From NCBI GenBank assembly GCA_045805565.1, contig JBJMKZ010000022.1, positions 62,001-126,000 on the forward strand: a DNA stretch of 64,000 nt, given 5' to 3'. The DNA comes from DATAEY01 sp045805565. Lineage in GTDB: Bacteria > Actinomycetota > Thermoleophilia > Solirubrobacterales > Solirubrobacteraceae. Below the pieces are notes generated by a model. It saw only the letters and a list, made by a program, of their open reading frames with translations. It searched no databases and was not told the origin of the DNA. Below, piece after piece: positions 41,109-50,227 of the stretch (position 1 is its first letter; every line of letters begins with the position of its first letter). Position numbers and translations under genes: made by a program.

Positions 41109-41323
41109 TACGCGCCGAAGCCGACCCTGGGTTCGGCGGAATCGACCTGCACGTAGACGACCTGGTCCAGGCTGATGCGGGCGGCGCCCTCCTCGTGCAG
41201 GAGCTCGTGCCAGCCGCCGTCGCCGAGCGCGGCGTTCAGCGAGCCAAGCGCCTCCTCGTCCATTCGAACGGCGAGCACCTGGCCGCCGCGGAAGCCGATC
41301 GAGACGCGCTTCAGCGCGGGCAT
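41108..41323 (-). CDS. small protein of unknown function (71 aa)
   Basis: A 71-residue protein starting MPALKRVSIGFRGGQVLAVR, with LGSLNAALGDGGWHELLHEEG and a final VVYVQVDSAEPRVGF. The strand-helix-strand pattern suggests a small beta-rich domain without membrane spans or cysteines. I recognise no family. The gene is bound on both sides by one-base overlaps (TGATG with the epimerase, TAGTG with the PAP2 gene), which argues strongly that it is translated. Confidence 0.7.
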   Translation of the reverse strand: MPALKRVSIGFRGGQVLAVRMDEEALGSLNAALGDGGWHELLHEEGAARISLDQVVYVQVDSAEPRVGFGA

Positions 41324-41733
41324 CAGCGAACCTCCGCCGGCTGAACGAGCTCGGTGAGGACGCCGTCGAAGGCGGACGGGTGCACGAACGCGACACGGGA
41401 GTTGCGGATGCCGGTGCGTGGACGCTCGTCGATCAGACGCAGGCCCGCGGTGCGAAGCCCGTCGAGGGCGGCGTCGATGTCCTCCACCGCGTAGGCGACG
41501 TGGTGGATCCCGGGTCCGCGCTTGGCCAGGTAGCGGCCGATCGGGGTGTCCGGACCGAGGGGCGCCAGCAGCTCCAGGTGGCCCTCGCCGACCCCGAGCA
41601 GCGCGGCGTCCACGCCCTGTTCCTCGACCACCTCCCGGTGCTCGACCTCCAGACCCAGCGCCTGCTCGTAGACGGCGAGCGCGGTGTCCATGTCGTCGAC
41701 CGCGACGCCGACGTGGTCGATCCGTCCAACCAC
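41323..41733 (-). CDS. mce: methylmalonyl-CoA epimerase
   Basis: A 136-residue vicinal-oxygen-chelate protein. It has IDHVGVAVDDMDTALAVYEQALGL (His metal ligand), EGHLELLAPLGPDTPIGRYLAKRGPGIHHVAYAVEDIDAAL (Glu, His and substrate loop), LRLIDERPRTG, and FVHPSAFDGVLTELVQP. This is the classical MCE pattern, interconverting (2R)- and (2S)-methylmalonyl-CoA for propionate or odd-chain metabolism. GTG 41733 follows the upstream TGA by one base. No mutase lies in the window. Confidence 0.92.
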   Translation of the reverse strand: MVGRIDHVGVAVDDMDTALAVYEQALGLEVEHREVVEEQGVDAALLGVGEGHLELLAPLGPDTPIGRYLAKRGPGIHHVAYAVEDIDAALDGLRTAGLRLIDERPRTGIRNSRVAFVHPSAFDGVLTELVQPAEVR

Positions 41734-41734
41734 G

Positions 41735-42832
41735 TCAGTCGACCCTCGCGAGCCGCGGATTGGGGCGGTGACGGCGGCCGACCTTGGCGCAGTCACGGCC
41801 CTCGAGCATCACCACGTCGGCGGTGAAGTCGTTCTCGCCCCGGATGAGGGCGGAACCGACTCCATAGGCGTCGACCGGGACCCCGGCCGCCTCGAACCGG
41901 CGGATTCGCTCGGCGTTGAAGCCTCCGGATACCACGATCCGGACGTCGCCGTACCCGGCTGCGTCGAGGGCTCCGCGCACCTTCTCGACCAGGCGGCGGT
42001 TGACGCCGGTCGGCTTGTAGTCGCCCATCTCGGCGATCAGAGCACGGTCCACGATCGTCTCGGAGGTGTCCAGCCGCACGCCCCAGAGCCGCGGCCCCAG
42101 GGCCTCGGCGACGGCGAGCGCGGTGTCCACCGAGTCGTTCTCGAAATCGACCAGCACGGTGATGTTCATCTCGCCGTGGAAGCGGTCGGCGAAATGGCGC
42201 GCCGCGGTCACCGTGTCGCCCCGGTAGGCGGCGATCAGCGCGTGTGGCACGGTTCCGATTCCCCGGCCGCCCCACCACGAGGCCTGCGCGTCGGTGGAGA
42301 CGCCGATCGCCCCGGCGACGTGGGCCGCCCAGCCGTCGCCCGTCTGGACCAGCCAGTGGTCGTGGCGGGCGGGGAAGTAGAAGATCGCCTTCTCACCGGC
42401 CGCCTCGACCACCTCGCGGACGTTGCGCATGATCAGCGTGCGGCGCGCCAGTGAGCCGAGGTAGACGGTCTCCAGGTGGGCGAACAGCGAGTAGTCGCCG
42501 GCGATGTTGAGGACTGTCTCGTAGGGCTCGATGGCATCGCCCTCGTAGAGGGCCTCCACCTCCAGCCGGTCCCACCCGCTCTCCCAGGAGCCGTCGGGCC
42601 GGCGGTGTCCCGAGCACTGCTTGAGCACCGCGATCGCCTCGTCGACGCCGCCCAGCACCGACTCGTGCTTCTGGAACACCTGCATCACCACGTGCGGGTG
42701 GCGGTCCTCGTCCTCCAGCAGCGTCTTGGCGTGGACGAAATAGGCGTCCGAGTAATAGCCGTCGCGGATGCGCTCGAGCGGTAGCCGGAAGACCTCGGGC
42801 GCGAGGCGCTCACGGGTCGGCGTGGTCGCCAT
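41735..42832 (-). CDS. pncB: nicotinate phosphoribosyltransferase
   Basis: A 365-residue short-form NAPRTase-like enzyme. It has RDGYYSDAYFVHAKTLLE near the N-terminus, YETVLNIAGDYSLFAHLETVYLG, RTLIMRNV, FYFPARHDHW with the conserved His region, GTVPHALIAAYRGD, RLDTSE, and the phosphate-binding VSGGFNAERIRRFEAAGVPVDAYGVGSAL. It attaches nicotinate to PRPP in NAD salvage. It heads the coupled chain pncB-mce-small protein-PAP2-ychF. TAGACT 6 nt before the ATG marks a leaderless promoter. Confidence 0.92.
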   Translation of the reverse strand: MATTPTRERLAPEVFRLPLERIRDGYYSDAYFVHAKTLLEDEDRHPHVVMQVFQKHESVLGGVDEAIAVLKQCSGHRRPDGSWESGWDRLEVEALYEGDAIEPYETVLNIAGDYSLFAHLETVYLGSLARRTLIMRNVREVVEAAGEKAIFYFPARHDHWLVQTGDGWAAHVAGAIGVSTDAQASWWGGRGIGTVPHALIAAYRGDTVTAARHFADRFHGEMNITVLVDFENDSVDTALAVAEALGPRLWGVRLDTSETIVDRALIAEMGDYKPTGVNRRLVEKVRGALDAAGYGDVRIVVSGGFNAERIRRFEAAGVPVDAYGVGSALIRGENDFTADVVMLEGRDCAKVGRRHRPNPRLARVD

Positions 42833-42838
42833 GGCGCA

Positions 42839-42844
42839 AGTCTA
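42839..42844 (-). promoter_or_regulatory. leaderless -10 box for the pncB-ychF operon
   Basis: On the minus strand TAGACT ends 6 nt before the pncB ATG at 42832, so transcription probably starts on that A. The five downstream genes have essentially no gaps and would all depend on it. Confidence 0.55.
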
Positions 42845-42906
42845 CGCCGCGTCCGCCGCCCCGCTGAGGGGCAGACGGGACCCCGGCGGGGGGCCTGACC
42901 GTCCTG

Positions 42907-43737
42907 CTACTCGTCCTGACTCGCGGGCTCGACCCGCAGGATCTCGGCCAGCGCCGCTCGGCCCACCTCGAGCTGGCGGTCGTCCGGCTCACGGGTTCCC
43001 ATCCCCCGCTGAAGCTCGAAGCCGGGTCGCCGCAGGGCGCGCGCCAGTCGGGTGCCGGCGTGGCGCTCCGACCACGCGAACACCTCGACCGCCGCCGCCA
43101 TCGATGAGAGGGCCACCGCGGCGCCGGCCAACGGTCCCGGTCGCTCAAGCACCCGGCGCACGAGCGCCGCGCCCGCCAGGTTGGCGACCAGCATCGGAGC
43201 GACCAGGTTGGAGCCGCAGCGGTCGTGCTCCTTGGCCGCCCGGCTGGCGTCGTTACGGTCCTGCTCGTAGGCGGCGATCGCCTTGTGCTCCACGCCGTGG
43301 TAGGCCGCGAGCTCGCCGCCCTGGAGCGCGAACATGGCCGGCGCCAGCGAGGCCGCGGCGGCGGCCGCGTCGCCGCCGGCGCCCCCCATCCGGCGGCGAA
43401 GCAGCGATCCGGCCAGCGTGGCGCCGGCCGCCACGCCCAGGACGCCTCCGTCCTGGAACGGAAGCCGCGCCTCCGGGAGAGCGCGCTTGACCACCGGGAT
43501 GACCGCGAACGCCTCGCCCAGCCGGGCCAGTCCGCGCAGGCCGGGCAAGCCCTCGACGCCGCGGACCCGCGGCTTGGCTCCCGATGCGATGTGAATCGAG
43601 CCATCGGCCGCCCGCACCGCCGCCGCCCAGTGCGTCGGCCCGTGCACCAGCAGGCCGTTGCGCAGGGCCATGCCGCCGAGACGCAGCTTTGTCGCGGTGG
43701 GAGGAGCGTCCGCGCGGCCGCGCGGGAGCTCGCTCAC
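42907..43737 (-). CDS. DUF1385 membrane protein
   Basis: A 276-residue protein of the DUF1385 family. Characteristic pieces are LRLGGMALRNGLLVHGPTHWAAAVR near the start and ELAAYHGVEHKAIAAYE...EHDRCGSNLVAPMLV in the middle, where the family's conserved His/Glu residues and the polar core lie. Membrane helices include the LVANLAGAALVRRVL and LAGAAVALSSMAAAVEVFAW regions. The family is predicted to be a membrane metal-dependent enzyme, but the function is not established. ATG 43737 overlaps the M20 gene stop (ATGA). Confidence 0.82.
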   Translation of the reverse strand: MSELPRGRADAPPTATKLRLGGMALRNGLLVHGPTHWAAAVRAADGSIHIASGAKPRVRGVEGLPGLRGLARLGEAFAVIPVVKRALPEARLPFQDGGVLGVAAGATLAGSLLRRRMGGAGGDAAAAAASLAPAMFALQGGELAAYHGVEHKAIAAYEQDRNDASRAAKEHDRCGSNLVAPMLVANLAGAALVRRVLERPGPLAGAAVALSSMAAAVEVFAWSERHAGTRLARALRRPGFELQRGMGTREPDDRQLEVGRAALAEILRVEPASQDE

Positions 43738-45041
43738 GACAGCAGCCTCCGGGGCAGATCGCAGAAGAAGCGCGCGGCGAACCCGAGGTCGCGGACGTCG
43801 ATCCGCTCGTCAGCCCCGTGGATCAGCGGCGCGGTGTCGTGCGTGGTCATGTGCAGGTGGGGGAAGAAGCCGTAGGCGACGCACTCCGGAAACGCCTCGC
43901 GAAACCAGCGCGAGTCGGTGAAGCCGGGCAGCATCATCGGGATCACCCCGGCGTCGGGGACGGCCTCCGCAAGCCACCCCTGGATCTCGTCCATCAGCGG
44001 CGACTCCATCGGCGAGCGGTTGCCGGTCACCATCTCGATGAACTCGAGCCGGTAGCCCTCGGGGCCCAGGAGCTCCTCGACGCGCGCCCGCGCCTCGGCT
44101 TCGCCGAGCCCCGGCGGCACGCGGCAGTCCACCTCGAGCTCCGCCCGGGACGGGATCACGTTGATCTTCTCCGACGCCCGGATGCGAGTCGGCGTGAGGC
44201 TGACCCCGAGGGTCGGCTCGACCAGCAGCGCCAGCAGCGGGTCGAGCTCGCGCAGACGCGCGATCGCGGCCTCGACGTCAACCTCGTCGCCGTCGCCGCT
44301 CAGCATGCGCAGCAGGACGCGCGGCTCATCGCCGAGGTCGAGGGTCGGCTGGCGCTCGGCCAGCCGCTGCAGGAGCGGCGCCATCTTCAGCAGCGCGTTG
44401 TCGCCCATGCCGGGGATCGACGCATGGCCGGCTACGCCGTCGGTCGTGAGGCTGAAGCGAAAGACGCCCTTCTCGGCGCAGCAGACGGCGTAGTGGCGCC
44501 GCCCGTCGAGCTCGAAGACGTTTCCGCCGCCCTCGTTGAGGAGCAGATCGCAGCGGACGCGGTCGGTGTGCTCCTGGGTGAGCCAACGAGCGCCGCAGGC
44601 GCTGCCCGCCTCCTCGTCGACCACCAGCGTGACGACCAGGTCGCCGCGAGCGGGACGCCAGCCGCCACGGGCCAGCGCGGCCGCCGCCGCGACCTCCGCC
44701 GCCACCTGCCCCTTCATGTCCAGCGCGCCCCGCCCCCATACGCAGCCGTCGGCCAGGTCGCCCGACCACGGGTCGTGGGTCCACGCCTTGGGGTCGGCGA
44801 GCACCGTGTCGACATGCCCCAGCAGGCAGAGGGTCGGGCCGTTCGCGTCGCCGGGCAGCCGAGCGATCAGGTTGGGACGAGCCTCGTCGGCGGCGAGCAG
44901 CTCGCATTCCAGTCCCGCGTCGCCGAGGTACCCGGCCAGGAATTCCTGTGCCTCCCGCTCGTCCCCCGGCGGGTTGACCGTCTTGAAGCGGATGAGCCGC
45001 CGGAGCAGATCCGTGGCTTCACGCTGCAGGTCGTCGGCCAT
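43734..45041 (-). CDS. M20-family metallopeptidase / deacylase
   Basis: A 435-residue zinc exopeptidase-fold enzyme. It has CLLGHVDTV (His and Asp), WGRGALDMKGQVAAE (bridging Asp), VVDEEAGSACGARWL (Glu pair), a dimerisation domain from FSLTTDGVAGHASIPGMG, and the final HMTTHDTAPLIHGADERIDV (His ligand). Candidates are acetylornithine deacetylase/DapE-like or a carboxypeptidase; specificity is not readable. ATG 45041 is chosen because TAGCAT sits 7 nt before it; an ATG at 45050 would overlap that box. DUF1385 follows with an ATGA overlap. Confidence 0.88.
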   Translation of the reverse strand: MADDLQREATDLLRRLIRFKTVNPPGDEREAQEFLAGYLGDAGLECELLAADEARPNLIARLPGDANGPTLCLLGHVDTVLADPKAWTHDPWSGDLADGCVWGRGALDMKGQVAAEVAAAAALARGGWRPARGDLVVTLVVDEEAGSACGARWLTQEHTDRVRCDLLLNEGGGNVFELDGRRHYAVCCAEKGVFRFSLTTDGVAGHASIPGMGDNALLKMAPLLQRLAERQPTLDLGDEPRVLLRMLSGDGDEVDVEAAIARLRELDPLLALLVEPTLGVSLTPTRIRASEKINVIPSRAELEVDCRVPPGLGEAEARARVEELLGPEGYRLEFIEMVTGNRSPMESPLMDEIQGWLAEAVPDAGVIPMMLPGFTDSRWFREAFPECVAYGFFPHLHMTTHDTAPLIHGADERIDVRDLGFAARFFCDLPRRLLS

Positions 45042-45048
45042 CGCGAGC

Positions 45049-45054
45049 ATGCTA
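45049..45054 (-). promoter_or_regulatory. leaderless -10 box for the M20 peptidase gene
   Basis: On the minus strand TAGCAT lies 7 nt before ATG 45041. It argues for that start over the ATG at 45050, which lies within the box. Confidence 0.4.
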
Positions 45055-45170
45055 CGTCAGGGCCGCCGGCCGTCCCGCGGGCCGCCCGACCGTCCCGGGC
45101 GACGAAGGCGAGATACTCCACGCGATGACGAGTTTGGCCGCCTCAGCCGTCCGCCGAGGCCAGGGCTGAG

Positions 45171-46487
45171 GTGGAGAGGCTGTTCGAGCCGGCCGAGGCG
45201 CCCCGGGGGCGCACTTCGGTGCCGCCCGATGAGGGCCCGCTGGCCGTGAGGATGCGCCCCACCTCGCTCGAGGGGTTCGTCGGGCAGGCGCACATCCTCG
45301 GCGAGGCCTCGGCGCTGAGGGCGGCGATCCAGGAGGGCCGCCCGCACTCGATGGTGCTCTACGGGCCGCCGGGGTCGGGCAAGACGACGCTGGCCCGGAT
45401 CATCGCCGCACAAGCCAACGCGGCCTTCGAGGAGGCGAGTGCGGTCGAGGCGGGCAAGGCCGAGGTCGCCGCGGTGCTGGAGCGCGCGACCCACCGGCGC
45501 TCGACCAGCGGCGAGCCGACGATCTTCTTCCTCGACGAGATCCACCGCTTCAACAAGGCCCAGCAGGACACCCTGCTGCCCGCGGTCGAGGAGGGCCTGG
45601 TGACGCTGATCGGCGCCACCACCGAGAACCCGTACTTCGAGGTCAACTCGGCGCTGCTGTCGCGCACCCAGATCTACGAGCTGCACCCGCTGTCGATCGA
45701 CGAGCTGCTGACGCTGGCCCGCCGTGCCCTCGAGCGCGGCGAGTGCGCCGCAGCGGAGGTCTCCGACGACGTGCTGGAGTTCATCGCCAGCCGCGCCGGC
45801 GGCGACGCCCGCGCCGCGCTGACCGCCCTGGAGCTGGCCTGCCGGACGGCGGCTCCGGGCGCCGTCACCCTGCAGCACGCCGAGGATGCCCTTCAACGCA
45901 AGGCGCTTCTCTACGACAAGGACGCCGACCAGCACTACGACTACATCTCGGCCTGGATCAAGGCGACGCGCGCCTCGGACCCGGACGCCTCCCTGTACTA
46001 CTTGGCGGTGATGCTCGAGGGCGGCGAGGACCCGCGCTTCATCGCCCGGCGCATGGTGGTGCTGGCCTCCGAGGACATCGGCAACGCCGACCCGCGGGCC
46101 CTCGAGGTGGCGGTCGCCGCCGCCCATGCCGTCGAGCACGTGGGGCTGCCGGAGTGCCGCTACAACCTCGCCCAGGCGACGATCTACCTGTCGCTGGCCC
46201 CCAAGTCGGACGCCGCCAAGCGCGCGGTGGGCGCGGCCACGGCCCACGTGCGCGAGCACGGCGCGCAGCTGCCGCCCGCCTATCTGCGCTCGGCCGGATA
46301 CCCGGGGGCCAAGCGGCTCGGCCGCGGCCAGGGTTACGACTCGCCGCACGCGCACGCAGACCACCTCTCCGCCCAGCCGGCGATGCCGGAGGGAATGGAG
46401 GAAGCGCGCTTCTACGAGCCGGATGCCGCCGAGGCCGAGCTCGGGCGTCGCCACGAGGACCTCCGGGCGCGGCGGCGCCCAGGCTGA
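45171..46487 (+). CDS. rarA: replication-associated recombination protein RarA (MgsA) AAA+ ATPase
   Basis: A 438-residue clamp-loader-like AAA+ protein. It has VRMRPTSLEGFVGQAHILG, Walker A YGPPGSGKTTLAR (about 65-77), Walker B FFLDEIHRFNKAQQD, sensor 1 LIGATTENPYFEVN, the SRTQIYEL box, and sensor 2 in SRAGGDARAALTALE. The C-terminal tetramerisation region has YYLAVMLEGGEDPRFIARRMVVLASEDIGNADP. It acts at stalled replication forks with SSB and RecA. The start is GTG; a 14-codon ORF (45125-45169) just upstream is too short to claim. Divergent from the M20 gene. Confidence 0.94.
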   Translation: MERLFEPAEAPRGRTSVPPDEGPLAVRMRPTSLEGFVGQAHILGEASALRAAIQEGRPHSMVLYGPPGSGKTTLARIIAAQANAAFEEASAVEAGKAEVAAVLERATHRRSTSGEPTIFFLDEIHRFNKAQQDTLLPAVEEGLVTLIGATTENPYFEVNSALLSRTQIYELHPLSIDELLTLARRALERGECAAAEVSDDVLEFIASRAGGDARAALTALELACRTAAPGAVTLQHAEDALQRKALLYDKDADQHYDYISAWIKATRASDPDASLYYLAVMLEGGEDPRFIARRMVVLASEDIGNADPRALEVAVAAAHAVEHVGLPECRYNLAQATIYLSLAPKSDAAKRAVGAATAHVREHGAQLPPAYLRSAGYPGAKRLGRGQGYDSPHAHADHLSAQPAMPEGMEEARFYEPDAAEAELGRRHEDLRARRRPG

Positions 46488-46596
46488 AACGCCGCTTGCA
46501 GCGCCGCTGGCTCACCGGCCGCGGACCAGTGTGCGATGGGTCACAGCTAGCCGGTTCTTTACGTCCGCGACGTACGCGCCTGAGACGCTGGATGTC

Positions 46597-46974
46597 ATGG
46601 CACAGCCAGTCGACACCGGCGCCCTGCTCTCGCGGTCGTACCCGTTGCCCTACGGGCCACGCGTTCGCCTCCGGCTCGCGCGGCGCAGCGACCTACCCGC
46701 GATCCGGGGCCTGCTCGAGCAGCGCGGGGTGCCGGCCTCCGAGCTATCGCTCGACCGGCTGGTCCGCTACGACCCGCGCGTACGGGCGGTGATCTGCGCC
46801 ACCGCTCTGGTGGGCGGGGCAGAGACGGTCGTCGGCATCGGCGCCATCGACCTGACCCCCGGCGCCGAGCCCGACACCATCGTGGTCGACGAGCGCCTCA
46901 CCCGGGGGCTCGGCGAGCTGCTCGCCGTGGCGCTGCTCCGGCGGGCGGAGACCCACGCGCGCCGGGCGGCCTAG
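46597..46974 (+). CDS. small GNAT-like or hypothetical protein
   Basis: A 125-residue protein. RVRLRLARRSDLPAIRGLLEQRG resembles the first strand-helix of GNAT acetyltransferases, VVGIGAIDL the central strands, and LTRGLGELLAVALLRRAETHAR a shortened acetyl-CoA-binding region. The usual QxxGxG/A loop is reduced to RGLG, and the C-terminal strands are missing. It is either a truncated/degenerate GNAT or an unrelated small protein. No Shine-Dalgarno sequence is evident. It stands alone between rarA and the ALDH gene. Confidence 0.6.
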   Translation: MAQPVDTGALLSRSYPLPYGPRVRLRLARRSDLPAIRGLLEQRGVPASELSLDRLVRYDPRVRAVICATALVGGAETVVGIGAIDLTPGAEPDTIVVDERLTRGLGELLAVALLRRAETHARRAA

Positions 46975-47014
46975 CTTCGCCGCCAGGCCCGCTCCGGCGG
47001 GGATAATCGTCGGG

Positions 47015-48637
47015 ATGGCATCCCGTGCCGAGCCCTCCCCGGTAGCGCCGGCCGCTCTCCCGACCGACGAGCTGGAGTCGTTCAGCCCGACGACCGGGAA
47101 GCGGCTGGGCAGCGTGCCAAAGCTGGCGCCGGAGGACGTCCAGCGCGTGGTCGACGAGGTGGCCCAGGTGCAGCCGATCTGGGCTCAGCTGCGCCTCCAG
47201 GACCGGGCCCGCTACCTGCGCCGCGCCGCCCAGGCGATCCTGGACGACATCGACGAGATCCGCGATCTCATCGCGCGCGAGCAGGGCAAGCCGCGGACCG
47301 AGGCCTACATAATGGAGATCCTCCCCACGGTCGACGCCCTGAACTGGGTCGCCGAGGAGGGCCCCGAGATCCTCGGCGACGAGCCGATCGCCAACCCTCA
47401 GGCGTTTCTCAAGACCAAGCGATCGGCGTTCGCCTACGACCCGCTGGGGGTGGTCGCGGTGATCGCTCCCTGGAACTACCCCTGGTCGATCCCGCTGGGC
47501 GAGGTGGCGATGGCCCTGATGGCCGGCAACGGTGTGGTGTTCAAGCCCGCCTCGCTGACCTGCCTGGTCGGCGAGCGCATCCGCCAGGTGTTCGAGCGGG
47601 CCGGCCTGCCGGAGGGGCTGGTGCGCACGGTCCACGGCGGCGGGGCGGTCGGCCAGGCCCTAGTCGAGTCGAGCGTCGCCAAGGTCCTCTTCACGGGCTC
47701 GGTGGAGGTCGGCCGGGCTATCGGCGAGACCTGCGCGAGGTTGATGAAGGGGTCGGTGCTGGAGCTCGGCGGCAAGGACCCGATGATCGTCCTGGCCGAC
47801 GCCCACCTGCCCAACGCGGTGGGCGGCGCGATGTGGGGTGGCTTCGCCAACGCCGGCCAGACCTGCTCGGGCATAGAGCGCGTCTACGTCATGCGCGAGG
47901 TCGCCGAGCGCTTCGTGGCCGACGTGGTGGCCGGCGCCCGGCGCCTGCAGGTGGGAGACCCGCTGGACTGGCGCACCCAGGTGGGCCCGATGGTCTCCCG
48001 TGACCAGTTCGAGACCGTGCGCGAGCTGGTCGACGACGCGGTGGCCGCCGGCGCCACCCTCGAGTGCGGCGGCCCGGTCGAGGTTCCGGGGCTGGAGGGC
48101 GCCTTCTACGCCCCGGCGGTGCTCACCGGGGTGAACCACGAGATGCGAGTCATGCGGGAGGAGATCTTCGGCCCGGTGCTGCCGATCGTCACCGTCGACT
48201 CCGAGGCGGAGGCGATCCGCCTAGCCAACGACTCGCAGTTCGGCCTTGGCGCGTCGGTCTGGACCCGCGACCGCCCGAAGGGCGAGCGGATCGCGCGCGA
48301 GATCCAGTCCGGGATGGTGTGGGTCAACGACCACATGTACTCGCACGGTGCGTGCCAGTGCTCGTGGGGCGGCGTCAAGGACTCCGGGCTCGGTCGGGTG
48401 CACTCGAGGTTCGGGTTCTACGAGTGCGTGAACATCAAGCTGGTCACATGGGAGCCCTCGCGGGTGCGCGACTTCTGGTGGTACCCGTACGACGAGACGC
48501 TCGGCCGCGCCGCTCGCGCCTCCGCCAAGCTGCTCTACAGCCGTCGAGACGTCGACCGCCGCCACGCCCTGCGCGAGGGCGCGTTCCCGCTGTTCCGGGT
48601 GGCGGGGCGAACGCTGCGAAGCCTCGGTCGGCACTAG
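47015..48637 (+). CDS. aldehyde dehydrogenase (succinate-semialdehyde/coniferyl-type) with C-terminal extension
   Basis: A 540-residue ALDH. It has APWNYPWSIPLGEV, FKPASLT, FTGSVEVG, ELGGKDPMIV with the base Glu, the catalytic Cys in ANAGQTCSGIERVYV, EEIFGPVLPIV, and WGGVKDSGLGRVHSRFGF. About 60 extra C-terminal residues (WEPSRVRDFWWYPYDE...LFRVAGRTLRSLG) are seen in a subgroup of actinobacterial ALDHs. The substrate is unknown. GATAAT 7 nt before the ATG is a likely leaderless -10. It is not closely related to the ALDH at 33765. Confidence 0.9.
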   Translation: MASRAEPSPVAPAALPTDELESFSPTTGKRLGSVPKLAPEDVQRVVDEVAQVQPIWAQLRLQDRARYLRRAAQAILDDIDEIRDLIAREQGKPRTEAYIMEILPTVDALNWVAEEGPEILGDEPIANPQAFLKTKRSAFAYDPLGVVAVIAPWNYPWSIPLGEVAMALMAGNGVVFKPASLTCLVGERIRQVFERAGLPEGLVRTVHGGGAVGQALVESSVAKVLFTGSVEVGRAIGETCARLMKGSVLELGGKDPMIVLADAHLPNAVGGAMWGGFANAGQTCSGIERVYVMREVAERFVADVVAGARRLQVGDPLDWRTQVGPMVSRDQFETVRELVDDAVAAGATLECGGPVEVPGLEGAFYAPAVLTGVNHEMRVMREEIFGPVLPIVTVDSEAEAIRLANDSQFGLGASVWTRDRPKGERIAREIQSGMVWVNDHMYSHGACQCSWGGVKDSGLGRVHSRFGFYECVNIKLVTWEPSRVRDFWWYPYDETLGRAARASAKLLYSRRDVDRRHALREGAFPLFRVAGRTLRSLGRH

Positions 48638-48684
48638 CTCAGGCCGCCGGCCCCGGAACACGCCGGCCACTACCCTTAGCCGAC

Positions 48685-49422
48685 ATGCCCGCCCAGGCCT
48701 ACGCCGGCAAGGAGTGCGTCTGCCAGCTGCGCAGGGGCGTCTGCGACCAGTCCTGCGTGGAGGGGATGCTGGAGACCCCGCTGTACGTCGCCTGCCTGCG
48801 GCTGGCCGGCCGGCGCTGTGTGGTCGTGGGCGGTGGAGAGGTCGGGGTCGAGAAGGTCGAGGGCCTGCTCGCCTGCGATGCCGAGGTCACGCTGGTGGCG
48901 CCCGAGGCCGAGCCGGCGCTGGCCGAGCACGCCCGCGAGGGGTCGATCGCCTGGGAGCGTCGCGAATACCGACCCGAGGATCTCGACGGCGCCTTCCTGG
49001 TCATCGCCTCGACGGACCGCACGGACGTGAACATCGCAGTCTTCGAGCAGGCGGAGCGCCGCTCGATGCTGGTCAACGTCGTCGACGTTCCGCCGCTGTG
49101 CAACTTCATCCTGCCGGCCGTGGTCCGCAGCGGCCCGCTGGCCATCGCGATCTCCACCGCCGGCGCCTCGCCGGCGCTGGCCAAGCGGATGAAGCGTGAG
49201 ATCGCCGACGAGTTCGGCGAGCCTTACGCCCGCCTGGCCGTCCTGCTCAACGAGGCCCGCGGCTGGGCGAAGGCGAGCCTGCCCACCTATCGGGACCGCA
49301 AGGCGTTCTTCGAACGAATAGTCAACGGCGATCCCGATCCGGTCGAGCTGCTGCGCGACGGCGACGAGCGGGCGGTCCGCGACCTCATCGCCGCCGCCCA
49401 GCGCGTGCACACCCCGGCCTGA
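48685..49422 (+). CDS. precorrin-2 dehydrogenase / sirohydrochlorin ferrochelatase (CysG N-terminal type) with Cys-rich N-terminus
   Basis: A 245-residue protein. The NAD-binding LAGRRCVVVGGGEVGVEKVEGLL (about 41-63), FLVIASTDRTDVN and VVDVPPLCNFILPAVVRSGPLAIAISTAGASPALAKRMKREI identify the Met8/CysG N-terminal family, which turns precorrin-2 into sirohydrochlorin and may insert iron. An extra 30-residue N-terminus holds a C-x-C-x6-C-x3-C cluster (Cys11, 13, 20, 24), not typical of the family. Starting at MLETPLYV would drop it, but TACCCT 8 nt before ATG 48685 supports the long form. It sits next to the haem genes, including the methyltransferase that makes its substrate. Confidence 0.88.
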   Translation: MPAQAYAGKECVCQLRRGVCDQSCVEGMLETPLYVACLRLAGRRCVVVGGGEVGVEKVEGLLACDAEVTLVAPEAEPALAEHAREGSIAWERREYRPEDLDGAFLVIASTDRTDVNIAVFEQAERRSMLVNVVDVPPLCNFILPAVVRSGPLAIAISTAGASPALAKRMKREIADEFGEPYARLAVLLNEARGWAKASLPTYRDRKAFFERIVNGDPDPVELLRDGDERAVRDLIAAAQRVHTPA

Positions 49423-49525
49423 GCCGGCTCACGGGCCCTGTTGCATCTCGCGCCGGATGTCCTCCGTCCACCGCGGTCACCTCCGGGCGTTGTGTACGGC
49501 CGGATGTTCGCCCATCGGCCTGGCG

Positions 49526-49531
49526 TAAGCT
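49526..49531 (+). promoter_or_regulatory. leaderless -10 box for the ccm-hem supra-operon
   Basis: TAAGCT ends 6 nt before the GTG of ccmA at 49538. From here to 55561 there is no gap larger than 5 bp between genes, so this may drive cytochrome maturation and tetrapyrrole genes together. Confidence 0.55.
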
Positions 49532-49537
49532 CGCCGC

Positions 49538-50223
<686 letters not shown>

Positions 50224-50227
<4 letters not shown>

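Noticed and set aside
40614..41396. Longer 260-residue version of the PAP2 phosphatase
   Set aside because: The extra N-terminal part is Arg-rich, lies over the epimerase and small-protein genes and has no membrane segments; GTG 41108 with a TAGTG junction is better.
45125..45169. 14-codon ORF directly upstream of rarA as a leader peptide
   Set aside because: No Shine-Dalgarno site, a weak -10 (ATACTC) and no attenuation-type structure. Chance occurrence is likely.
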